Shown here: one piece after another, positions 25,229 through 32,712 of the stretch | Position numbering within the stretch: the stretch's first letter is position 1 | Layout: every line of letters begins with the position of its first letter | Source: Photobacterium kagoshimensis | GTDB taxonomy: Bacteria; Pseudomonadota; Gammaproteobacteria; Enterobacterales; Vibrionaceae | DNA length: 64,000 nucleotides | NCBI RefSeq assembly: GCF_050337045.1 | Contig: NZ_JAKJSO010000014.1 | Location: 186,001 to 250,000 of the forward strand | Direction of reading: 5' to 3' | Notes under the pieces: generated by a model | What the model saw: only the letters and a program-made list of their open reading frames with translations | What the model was told of the DNA's origin: nothing | Databases searched by the model: none | Made by a program: the position numbers and the translations under genes

Positions 25229-28200
25229 GTGAATATTTTATTGGTTTCTGAGTGCAGCAAGCAAGCCTTACCAGAAACACGCCGCGTCTTAGACCAATTT
25301 GCAGAGCGTAAAGGTAGGCGAACATGGCAGACACCAATCACCTATGAAGGGCTAAAAACATTAAGACAATTATTAAAGAAAACAGCAAGGCGCAATACCG
25401 CTGTAGCTTGCCATTGGGTACGTGGCAAAAACCATACGGAATTAATGTGGGTTGTTGGTAATCGTCGCAAGTTTAATTTAGATGGCAGTGTTCCAACTAA
25501 TATGACTCAGCGAGATATTCTTAGAAGCCAAGATGAAAACAACATGAATAGCATTCAAGCCTCCGCTCTTATGGCTGGAATTGCGGCTCTGTTCCACGAC
25601 TTCGGTAAAGGCAACAAGCTGTTTCAACAGAAGCTAAAACCTAAATCAAAAAGCAAAGGTTTCGAACCTTACCGCCACGAGTGGCTATCTTGCCAACTGT
25701 TTATTGGTTTTGTGGCAGGCCGAACCGATCAAGAGTGGTTAGTGCATCTTGGTACTGTTTCTGAAAATGATGACAAACCACTAATTGAAGGTTGTGACCC
25801 AACGCAAAGTGTTAGCTTTACTGATTTGTCTCAGTCCCCGCTTGCCCAATGTATAGTCTGGTTGATTTTATCTCATCACCGATTACCAAAATGCCTTGGT
25901 GATGGACCAAAACAAGACTTAAATGATGTGGATAGCTGGCTTACGGGCTTTGGCGCCAATTGGAATGCGCTAAACCATTGTATAGATAAGTTTACCCCAG
26001 CAGAAAGAGCTGCTGTTACCGTGTTTCCTCATGGTACACCAATGCGCAGTTATAAATGGCGCAGTAAGGCCAAAGAGCTTGCGAAGCGAGCATTGAATCA
26101 AGCTAACTTGGCGGAGTACGCCTCCCTTGATAAAGCCTTTCCATTACACATTGCTCGCATGGCATTGATGTTGGCTGATCATGCATATTCTTCAGGGGAG
26201 CCGAATACCTATTGGCAAGATGATGGCTATAACGCCAATGCCAATACCTACAGAGAAACAGGCAAGCCAAAACAAAAGCTCGATGAGCACTGCGTGGGCG
26301 TGGCTCATCACGCCTACATATTAGCACGTACAATGCCTAAGCTTCGCGGGGTAATGCCTGCAATCACCAATCATAAAGGCTTCAAGCGTCGTAGCAAAAT
26401 CAGTAAATTTCGCTGGCAAGATAAGGCCTACGATTGTGCCTACAGCATTGCTGAACAAACTGAGCAACAGGGTTTTTTCGGCGTAAATATGGCATCTACA
26501 GGCCAAGGTAAAACCTTTGCCAACGCGCGTATTATGTATGGTCTTTCCAATCCGACAATAGGCTGTCGTTTTAGTGTGGCATTAGGCCTACGTACCCTTA
26601 CTTTACAAACGGGTGATGCGCTACAGCAAAGGTTGAACCTAGATACTGACGACCTCGCAGTACACATTGGTTCTCAAGCGGTGAAAGAGCTGTTTTATAA
26701 GCAAAAGCAGCAAGAAGAACTAGAAAAATTAGAGAGAGCTAGCGAAGGTGGCAGTGAGTCAGAACAGATCTTTGCCGAGCATGAATATGTGCGTTATGAC
26801 GGTGAAATTGATAACCAGTATTTACATCGTTGGTTAGAAAACAGAGGCGCGATTCATAAGCTAGTAAGTGCTCCACTATCGGTTAGTACCATAGATCATA
26901 TTATTCCCGTATCAGAAGGCGTGACAGGTGGCCAGCAGATAGCGCCAATGTTACGACTGTTAACCAGCGATTTAGTGCTTGATGAACCCGATGATTTTTC
27001 GTTGGAAGATGATCCCGCCCTTGCTAGGTTGGTTTATTTTGCTGGCCTTCTTGGTTCAAGGGTATTGCTTTCCTCAGCAACGTTGCCGCCAGCGTTAGTG
27101 ACGCATTTATTTGCTTGCTACCAAAGCGGGCGTGCGCAATATAATCAAGTGATAGGACAGCAAGTTGCCATGCCTGTTTCATGCGCATGGTTTGATGAAT
27201 TTGGTGTGAAATCGAATAGTGCAGGTGGTATCGCTGAATTTAGAGCTTGTCATGATGAGTTTACAAAGCTTAGAGCAGATAAACTGACCAAACACTCAGA
27301 GCATCTACATAAAGGGGACTGGCTGAAAATAGCAGAGACTAAACTTCCACCGCACCAAGTTATTGAAACTTTTGCTACTAGGGTGTTTCAAGGAATAACT
27401 CAGCTTGCCGCTGAGCATAAAACTGTTTCTGAACTACGAGGCTCTAAAGGTAAAACAGTATCGGCAGGTATTGTTCGCATGGCCAACATTGAGCCTTTAG
27501 TGGCTGTAGCAAAGCACTTGTTAGCAACCCCGCCGCCTGAAAATACGCGCATCCATTACTGTATCTATCATAGCCAGCACCCTTTAGCGGTGCGTTCGGC
27601 TATAGAGCAACAATTGGATGGGCTGTTGCAGCGTGACCGAGACGATCTTCAAGGGATCATCAAAACGCCAGTGGTTGAAGCTGCATTGGATCAATACCCT
27701 GAGCAGCATCATATTTTTGTGGTACTCGCAACGCCCGTGGCGGAAGTCGGGCGCGATCATGACTACGATTGGGCTGTGGTTGAGCCAAGTTCTATGCGCT
27801 CGATCATTCAATTGGCGGGGCGCGTGCAAAGGCACAGGCGTATCGCCCCGCAAACCACCAATATTTTAGTGTTAAATCAAAATGTTAAGGCACTTAAAGG
27901 CCTAGATAAAGCCGCCTACTCAAAACCTGGGTTTGAAAGTAAGCAAACTTATAAGTTAAGCAAAAATGGTAGTGAGGTGCCATGTCTTCAGCTTTTGTCT
28001 CATGATCTATGTTTGCAGATGGAAGCAAAAAATTTACATGAGATTAGCTCTTCACCTAGATTTGTTGAGCCTGAAAAAAGCCAGTTGCTAGTAAAAAAAC
28101 AAGCGGGTGGTTTTATTGAGTTGGAACATCTCGCCATGAATTTAAAGCTAAGAGATACAGTTAAACCTTGGTATAGCAATAGCAAAGCACATTTATTTGC

Positions 28201-28564
28201 GGAGTTCCAAAAACAGACACCATTTAGGCAAAGTAGCCCATCGATTGATTACGTGTGCATGTTGGATGAGCTTGGTGAAGAGCCAGTATTCAAACAGTGG
28301 GATAGGGTATCGAACGAACTTATTGACTCGTCTGGTTTTGAGCCTTTTGGTGATCTTATGGTGGCCGATAGTAATTCAATTTGGGGTGCCGCAGAGTTAC
28401 CAGAGGTTATTGAACAACTATCCGAATGGCACGATACAGAGTTGCAAGAAACCTGTATTCAGTTTGCTTCGGTTAGTTTACGTGCTCCGCGTGAGAACGA
28501 ACTGGGTAAGCAGTGGTTGTATCACCCTGTGCTTGGGATTTTTGAAGGGAAAGAAATGAGCTAG
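25229..28564 (+). CDS. cas3: Cas2-3 fusion nuclease-helicase, type I-F
   Basis: 1111 residues, starting at GTG. Residues 1-95 are the Cas2-like domain (MNILLVSECSKQALPETRRVL) unique to type I-F. The HD nuclease follows with His123-Asp124 in ALFHDFGKGNK. The superfamily 2 helicase has Walker A STGQGKT (Lys428), DEPD box at 585-588, SSATLPP, and motif VI QLAGRVQRHRR near 860. All catalytic residues are visible, so target degradation and adaptation should both work. It is followed by an unusual 218-base gap, not the tight spacing seen elsewhere in the operon, and this gap carries a repeat-like element. Confidence 0.97.
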   Translation: MNILLVSECSKQALPETRRVLDQFAERKGRRTWQTPITYEGLKTLRQLLKKTARRNTAVACHWVRGKNHTELMWVVGNRRKFNLDGSVPTNMTQRDILRSQDENNMNSIQASALMAGIAALFHDFGKGNKLFQQKLKPKSKSKGFEPYRHEWLSCQLFIGFVAGRTDQEWLVHLGTVSENDDKPLIEGCDPTQSVSFTDLSQSPLAQCIVWLILSHHRLPKCLGDGPKQDLNDVDSWLTGFGANWNALNHCIDKFTPAERAAVTVFPHGTPMRSYKWRSKAKELAKRALNQANLAEYASLDKAFPLHIARMALMLADHAYSSGEPNTYWQDDGYNANANTYRETGKPKQKLDEHCVGVAHHAYILARTMPKLRGVMPAITNHKGFKRRSKISKFRWQDKAYDCAYSIAEQTEQQGFFGVNMASTGQGKTFANARIMYGLSNPTIGCRFSVALGLRTLTLQTGDALQQRLNLDTDDLAVHIGSQAVKELFYKQKQQEELEKLERASEGGSESEQIFAEHEYVRYDGEIDNQYLHRWLENRGAIHKLVSAPLSVSTIDHIIPVSEGVTGGQQIAPMLRLLTSDLVLDEPDDFSLEDDPALARLVYFAGLLGSRVLLSSATLPPALVTHLFACYQSGRAQYNQVIGQQVAMPVSCAWFDEFGVKSNSAGGIAEFRACHDEFTKLRADKLTKHSEHLHKGDWLKIAETKLPPHQVIETFATRVFQGITQLAAEHKTVSELRGSKGKTVSAGIVRMANIEPLVAVAKHLLATPPPENTRIHYCIYHSQHPLAVRSAIEQQLDGLLQRDRDDLQGIIKTPVVEAALDQYPEQHHIFVVLATPVAEVGRDHDYDWAVVEPSSMRSIIQLAGRVQRHRRIAPQTTNILVLNQNVKALKGLDKAAYSKPGFESKQTYKLSKNGSEVPCLQLLSHDLCLQMEAKNLHEISSSPRFVEPEKSQLLVKKQAGGFIELEHLAMNLKLRDTVKPWYSNSKAHLFAEFQKQTPFRQSSPSIDYVCMLDELGEEPVFKQWDRVSNELIDSSGFEPFGDLMVADSNSIWGAAELPEVIEQLSEWHDTELQETCIQFASVSLRAPRENELGKQWLYHPVLGIFEGKEMS

Positions 28565-28579
28565 CGATTGTGCTAGCTC
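28558..28579. other. Perfect hairpin across the cas3 stop codon
   Basis: GAGCTAGC, loop GATTGT and GCTAGCTC form an 8-bp stem that includes the cas3 stop codon at 28562. There is no T tract. It directly abuts the inverted repeat-like element, so RNA from this gap would carry two consecutive stem-loops on either strand. Confidence 0.6.
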
Positions 28580-28605
28580 AGTAAGCTACCTGTGCGGTAG
28601 TCAAT
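28578..28605 (-). repeat. Isolated diverged CRISPR repeat, inverted, between cas3 and csy1
   Basis: Read on the minus strand, this 28-bp element matches the array repeat at 20 of 28 positions, and 19 of 23 in the core. The repeat's hairpin CTGCC/GGCAG appears here as CTACC/GGTAG: both arms changed so pairing is kept. The loop is GCACA instead of GAACA. The last eight bases (the crRNA 5' handle) read CTTACTGA instead of CTTAGAAA. It could be bound or cut by Csy4 and could give a crRNA-like RNA running back into the end of cas3. Confidence 0.7.
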
Positions 28606-28658
28606 GGTACGAAAAACACTGCGGTATATTTCTAAACTACGTGGAACGTAGGGGGGAG

Positions 28659-28735
28659 ATTTTAAGCCAATGGCAGTGAGATGTAAATTAATGGCCAACA
28701 TAAAACAAATACTGCTGTATAGGTTGAGTGTTTGA
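28659..28735 (+). other. Second repeat-like element overlapping a 21-codon mini-ORF
   Basis: At 28659-28680 TTTTAAGC and GGCAGTGA match the two outer parts of the inverted repeat, with 5 bases of the hairpin deleted. The ATG at 28670 opens a 21-codon frame to TGA at 28733, preceded by a purine-rich GGGGGGAG (28651-28658). The frame includes AGA, AGG and two ATA codons, typically rare in gammaproteobacteria. A short translated or toxic RNA is possible but unproven. The remaining gap to csy1 holds its ribosome site GGAGG. Confidence 0.3.
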
Positions 28736-28782
28736 TGTTGAATTGGTAGTATCTTGTCAACACCATATCTTATGGAGGGAAA

Positions 28783-30087
28783 ATGACAGAATCATTAACC
28801 AAAGCAATTCATCACTTTATCGAGGAGCGCTATCAAACCAAGCGAGAAACACTCGATAAGGATTATGAAAAGGAACGCAGTAAAGCGACAACGGCACAAG
28901 ATATAGAAGACGTTGAAGTCAAATTTGCTGATAAGCAAGACAAGCTACAGTCAGACTTTAACATCCCCAACTGGTTGGATAGCGCGGCAAAAAGAGCTTC
29001 GCAGATCAGCATGGCAACGCATGCCATTAAGTTTACTCATAGTTCCGCTAAAGGCACAAACGTGCTGGCCACTGATTTAGGCCAAGACTATCGTTATTTA
29101 GATACAGCCGTACTACAAATGCCCGCCATTGACGCAGTAGGTAACGCAGCAGCGCTTGATGTCGCAAGGCTACTGCAATTATCGGATGACAACGGTAAGT
29201 CTTTGCTTGATTACTTAAAATCAGATGATGTGGCTTCTTTGAAGGCCATTGCTAAAAATGATGCTCAGCTAGAAGAGTGGCGAGTTGGCTTAAAGCAAGC
29301 CTTACTAGATGCGACACCAAGCAGCCACACACTGGCTAAGCAGGTCTATTTTCCCATTGCGGATAACGAGTATCACTTGCTAGCGCCGCTGTATTCTTCT
29401 TCGCTTTCTCAGGCGATCTATCAAGCGATCAATTACAGCCGCTTTAGCCCAGAGATGGTGGCAGCCCGAGAAGCGCGGAAAAAACAAGTACCGCATTCAG
29501 AACCTGTTGTGGCATACCCGAACTTAGCCGTTACGATTGCTGGGGGCTCTAAACCACAAAACGTATCACAGCTTAACTCTGGGCGAGGTGGGCGTAATTA
29601 TCTGTTTTCTACTCGCCCACCAGAGTGGCAATCGCAGCTTAAAGCGCCACTAACCAGTGACAATATCTTTACTCATCCAGAGCTTCGTTATGCCACGCGA
29701 TTTGCTGTCAAGCGCCTAGTGCGCTTTTTGATTCAAGTGAATCAGCAAGAGCGAGAAAGTAACTTAACTATCCGAAACAAAGTTAAGCGGTTAGTTGATG
29801 AAGTGATAGATGAAGTGTTTGCAAAAGTAAGCCAATGGCAGCAATTGCCTCTAGGGTGGAGTGACGAGACCAATGAACTAGCTTCTGCGCAGTGTCGTTG
29901 GCTAGATCCCAACAACCCTATGTGGGATCAGCATGATGATCAATGGCAGCAAGATATTGCCAAAGCATTCGGTAGTTGGTTAGTCGCGAATGTAAATCAC
30001 TTTGCCAAAGATGAGCTCTCACTCGGCCTTGTGGAATCAAATCAATGGCAAGAAGCCTTTAAGCAAGCACTGTGGGAGATAAGCTAA
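28783..30087 (+). CDS. csy1: Csy1 (Cas8f), large subunit of the type I-F Cascade
   Basis: 434 residues, usual for Cas8f1. The N-terminal helix AIHHFIEERYQTKRETLDKDYE, the central FPIADNEYHLLAPLYSSSLSQAIYQ and the motif GGSKPQNVSQLNSGRGGRNYLF are typical of Csy1. This subunit recognises the GG/CC PAM and the 5' handle of the crRNA together with Csy2. The start follows TGGAGGG. It begins the interference module csy1-csy2-csy3-csy4, whose genes abut or overlap, and which seems to have its own regulatory gap upstream. Confidence 0.95.
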   Translation: MTESLTKAIHHFIEERYQTKRETLDKDYEKERSKATTAQDIEDVEVKFADKQDKLQSDFNIPNWLDSAAKRASQISMATHAIKFTHSSAKGTNVLATDLGQDYRYLDTAVLQMPAIDAVGNAAALDVARLLQLSDDNGKSLLDYLKSDDVASLKAIAKNDAQLEEWRVGLKQALLDATPSSHTLAKQVYFPIADNEYHLLAPLYSSSLSQAIYQAINYSRFSPEMVAAREARKKQVPHSEPVVAYPNLAVTIAGGSKPQNVSQLNSGRGGRNYLFSTRPPEWQSQLKAPLTSDNIFTHPELRYATRFAVKRLVRFLIQVNQQERESNLTIRNKVKRLVDEVIDEVFAKVSQWQQLPLGWSDETNELASAQCRWLDPNNPMWDQHDDQWQQDIAKAFGSWLVANVNHFAKDELSLGLVESNQWQEAFKQALWEIS

Positions 30088-31022
30088 TGGCAGCACAATA
30101 TCTTATCTTAAAAAAAATACGCATCAGTAATGCCAATGCGATTGCTGGGTTTACTTATGGTTTCCCTGCGGTTACGCACTTTCTTGGTTACGTGCATGCG
30201 TTATCGCGTAAGTTACAGCAAAGCCACGGCATTCGTTTAGACGATGTTGGCATCATGTGTCATCAGCATCAAGTTCATGCTTATCGAGAAAATCAATACG
30301 AACCGTATTCTTTTGCATTAACTCGAAACCCACTAACGAAAGAAGGAAAGACAGCGCCAATCAATGAAGAAGGGCGCATGCACTTAACCGTCTCTTTAGT
30401 GATTAAAGCAAGCGGTATCAATATTGTCAGTGAGCAAATACGGGATGAACAATGTGCCGCGATCAAAGCGTTAGCCGAAAGGCATAAGTTAGCGGGCGGG
30501 CGTATTACTTCTATCGACAGTTGTGCTCTAGCGAAGAGTGATTGCCATAAAGCGATTTTGCGCCGTTTATTGCCCGGTTTTGTGCTACGTGAACGTTCAG
30601 ACTTACTGGCTGAAAAGAATGAGCAAAGCGGTAATTCGTTAGATAACTGGTTGGATTTCTCAGCACTTAAATTTGCTGCGACAGATGAGCCATTAAGTGA
30701 GTCTGACGAAAGCGGCAAAGTGAAATGGGACAGAGTAGCAAAACCTAAGGGCTACTTAGTGCCAATTCAAATCGGCTACAAGCAAATAGCGCCAACCTAC
30801 TCAGCAGGTGAAGTCGCAAATGTACGCGACAACCAAACACCAGTGAGCTTTGTTGAGCCAGTGCACAGCATTGGCGAGTGGATTGGAGCGCCAAGTAAGC
30901 TGGAATCGCTACAAGAAATAATGTGGAAATACCATTACCACGCCCCGTTTTATGTATGTCGTACTCAAGAAATTACAGAGGACGACACAATGGCTGATGA
31001 AGAATTAGATTTCGATTTTTAA
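30087..31022 (+). CDS. csy2: Csy2 (Cas5f), type I-F Cascade subunit
   Basis: 311 residues. The start at 30087 overlaps the csy1 stop in TAATG and has GGAG 9 bases upstream, so it is translationally coupled; an alternative ATG 15 bases earlier is less likely. The RAMP-like N terminus (YLILKKIRISNANAIAGFTYGFPAVTHFLGYVHALSRKL) and the later HSIGEWIGAPSKLESLQEIMW are typical of Csy2, which caps the crRNA 5' handle as a heterodimer with Csy1. The C terminus is acidic (MADEELDFDF). Confidence 0.95.
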   Translation: MAAQYLILKKIRISNANAIAGFTYGFPAVTHFLGYVHALSRKLQQSHGIRLDDVGIMCHQHQVHAYRENQYEPYSFALTRNPLTKEGKTAPINEEGRMHLTVSLVIKASGINIVSEQIRDEQCAAIKALAERHKLAGGRITSIDSCALAKSDCHKAILRRLLPGFVLRERSDLLAEKNEQSGNSLDNWLDFSALKFAATDEPLSESDESGKVKWDRVAKPKGYLVPIQIGYKQIAPTYSAGEVANVRDNQTPVSFVEPVHSIGEWIGAPSKLESLQEIMWKYHYHAPFYVCRTQEITEDDTMADEELDFDF

Positions 31023-31033
31023 GGAAAGTAACA

Positions 31034-32017
31034 ATGACAAAATTAACCACCCCTTCCGTATTGGCTTTTGAATCTAAACTTGCGTGTTCAGATGCCGTTA
31101 TGCACTCAGGTAACTGGCAAGATCGCGCTGTAAAAAATGGCTGGACAGCGATTCAAGTGACAGAAAAGTCAGTACGAGGCACCATTTCAAACCGCTTGAA
31201 AGGCGCGAAAGCCAGTAAAATCGATGCTGAAGTAGAAAAAGCTAACTTACAAACTGTCGATAACGCCGCGTTACCATTTGATTCCGACACATTGAAAGTC
31301 ACCTTTACACTACGTGTATTAGGCGACTTAGCTGTGCCATCAACTTGTAATAACCCAGAGTATCAGTCTGCTTTAGCGGATAAGATCTCTAGTTATGTTC
31401 AAGCAAATGGCTTTAAAGAGCTGGCGAAGCGTTACGCTACCAACTTAGCTAATGGTCGTTTCTTGTGGCGTAACCGCGTAGGTGCAGAGCAAGTAGAAGT
31501 GCGTATCAGCCACGGTGAACAGCAGTGGACATTCGATGCACAAGATCTTTGTTTGAAATCTTTTGATCACAATAACGATAAATTAGATCAAATATCATCT
31601 GTTATTGAACTCGGGCTTTTAGGTGAAAAAGCAACACTGCTGACAGTTGAAGCCTACGTTCAACTTGGCGAAGCGCAAACTGTTTTCCCATCACAAGAGT
31701 TGGTGATGAACTCGGGTGACAAGAAGAGTAAGTTCCTTTATCAACTTGGCGACCAAGCAGCCATGCACTCGCAAAAAATTGGTAATGCTTTGCGCACGAT
31801 TGATACGTGGTACCCACAAAGTGACGAGTTTGGTCCAATTGCCATTGAACCGTATGGTAGCGTAACCAACCGTGGTGTTGCTTACCGTAAACCAAAAGAC
31901 AAAACGGATTTCTATAATATTCTTGATAGCTGGATGCTGAAAGATAAAACCCCAGAGCTTAATGAACAGCATTACCTAATGGCGATGTTGGTTCGCGGTG
32001 GCGTATTCGGAGAGTAA
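31034..32017 (+). CDS. csy3: Csy3 (Cas7f), backbone subunit of the type I-F Cascade
   Basis: 327 residues with the Csy3 pattern: TPSVLAFESKLACSDAVMHSG at the N terminus and GRFLWRNRVGAEQVEVRIS, SQELVMNSGDKKSKFLYQLG and PYGSVTNRGVAYRKPK further on. Six copies wrap the spacer part of the crRNA in the surveillance complex. It lies 11 bases after csy2 with AAGGAAAG as ribosome site. Codon use is stronger than in its neighbours, in line with the need for several copies per complex. Confidence 0.96.
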   Translation: MTKLTTPSVLAFESKLACSDAVMHSGNWQDRAVKNGWTAIQVTEKSVRGTISNRLKGAKASKIDAEVEKANLQTVDNAALPFDSDTLKVTFTLRVLGDLAVPSTCNNPEYQSALADKISSYVQANGFKELAKRYATNLANGRFLWRNRVGAEQVEVRISHGEQQWTFDAQDLCLKSFDHNNDKLDQISSVIELGLLGEKATLLTVEAYVQLGEAQTVFPSQELVMNSGDKKSKFLYQLGDQAAMHSQKIGNALRTIDTWYPQSDEFGPIAIEPYGSVTNRGVAYRKPKDKTDFYNILDSWMLKDKTPELNEQHYLMAMLVRGGVFGE

Positions 32018-32019
32018 TA

Positions 32020-32574
32020 ATGGATTACTACCTTGATATTCAAGTAGAGCCAGATCTCGAAATTACGGCGCCTGCTTTGTTAAATAATCTATTCGCCAAG
32101 TTCCATCGCGTAATGGCTCAAACTTGCAAAGGGCAGGTTGCAGTAAGCTTTCCAAAGCATGGTCGAGTGCTAGGTGATGTGCTGCGTTTACATGGCTCGA
32201 AGCAATCCATTGATTTATTAATGGCGCAGCCCTGGCTAAAAGGGCTAAGAGATTATACCCAGGTTGGTGATGTATTACCTGTTCCTGCTGAGTTATTCGG
32301 CTATCGCACCGTTTCGCGGGTGCAAAAGAAAAGCCCACAAAACTTGCGTAAGCGATCTATTGCAAAAGGTTGGTTAACAGAGGAAGAAGCAAGACACCAA
32401 ATTCCCGAGAGCAAACAACCTCAGTTGAACTTGCCATATTTGCAGATACAAAGCCTTTCTAATAAAAACGTACTGCGTATTTATGTCAAGCATGGTGATA
32501 TCAGTCAGCAAGCAGTAAGCGGTGAATACTCTAGCTACGGTTTTAGTAGCCAAGCAACTATTCCTTGGTTCTAA
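32020..32574 (+). CDS. csy4: Csy4 (Cas6f), CRISPR RNA endoribonuclease
   Basis: 184 residues. His29 in FAKFHRVMAQ stands at the position of the catalytic histidine of Pseudomonas Csy4. The basic arginine-rich helix (VQKKSPQNLRKRSIAKGW) that enters the repeat hairpin groove is present, as is the C-terminal YSSYGFSSQATIPWF. Csy4 cuts each repeat 3' of the stem-loop and stays on the crRNA. The gene starts 2 bases after the csy3 stop with GGAGAG. The array leader begins directly after its stop codon. Confidence 0.96.
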   Translation: MDYYLDIQVEPDLEITAPALLNNLFAKFHRVMAQTCKGQVAVSFPKHGRVLGDVLRLHGSKQSIDLLMAQPWLKGLRDYTQVGDVLPVPAELFGYRTVSRVQKKSPQNLRKRSIAKGWLTEEEARHQIPESKQPQLNLPYLQIQSLSNKNVLRIYVKHGDISQQAVSGEYSSYGFSSQATIPWF

Positions 32575-32712
32575 CCTTTCTTACCCTATTTTTTAGGCTA
32601 CCTGTAACTCATTGATTTTTAACTGGTGAGTAGGGTAGTTAAAAAATAGGGTTTTTCTCGTTTATTTCCCTCAAGCTCTTTAACAATCAAGCCTTCAGCG
32701 ATAAACTCAACG
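32575..32712 (+). promoter_or_regulatory. CRISPR leader
   Basis: 138 AT-rich bases between csy4 and the first repeat. A perfect 12-bp inverted pair, ACCCTATTTTTT (32583-32594) and AAAAAATAGGGT (32641-32652), encloses the middle. TAGGCTACCTGT (32594-32605) shares nine bases with the repeat-like element near 28590. The leader side is fixed because the opposite end of the array has the degenerate repeat. Confidence 0.8.
32605..32617 (-). promoter_or_regulatory. Candidate IHF site in the leader
   Basis: On the minus strand AATCAATGAGTTA fits the IHF consensus WATCAANNNNTTR at every position. It lies about 96 bases before the first repeat. IHF bends the leader during spacer integration in type I-E and I-F systems. 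Confidence 0.6.

Noticed and set aside
28545..28577. Spacer-like segment following the inverted repeat as a guide against a nearby cas promoter
   Set aside because: I found no matching target with a suitable PAM in the cas3-csy1 gap; most of it is cas3 coding sequence and a hairpin. It remains a question only for the whole genome.
28707..28734. Plus-strand ACTGCTGTATAGG resembling the 5' half of common I-F repeats
   Set aside because: The second hairpin arm does not pair properly and the 3' half does not match; 10 of 13 matches to the local repeat may be chance.
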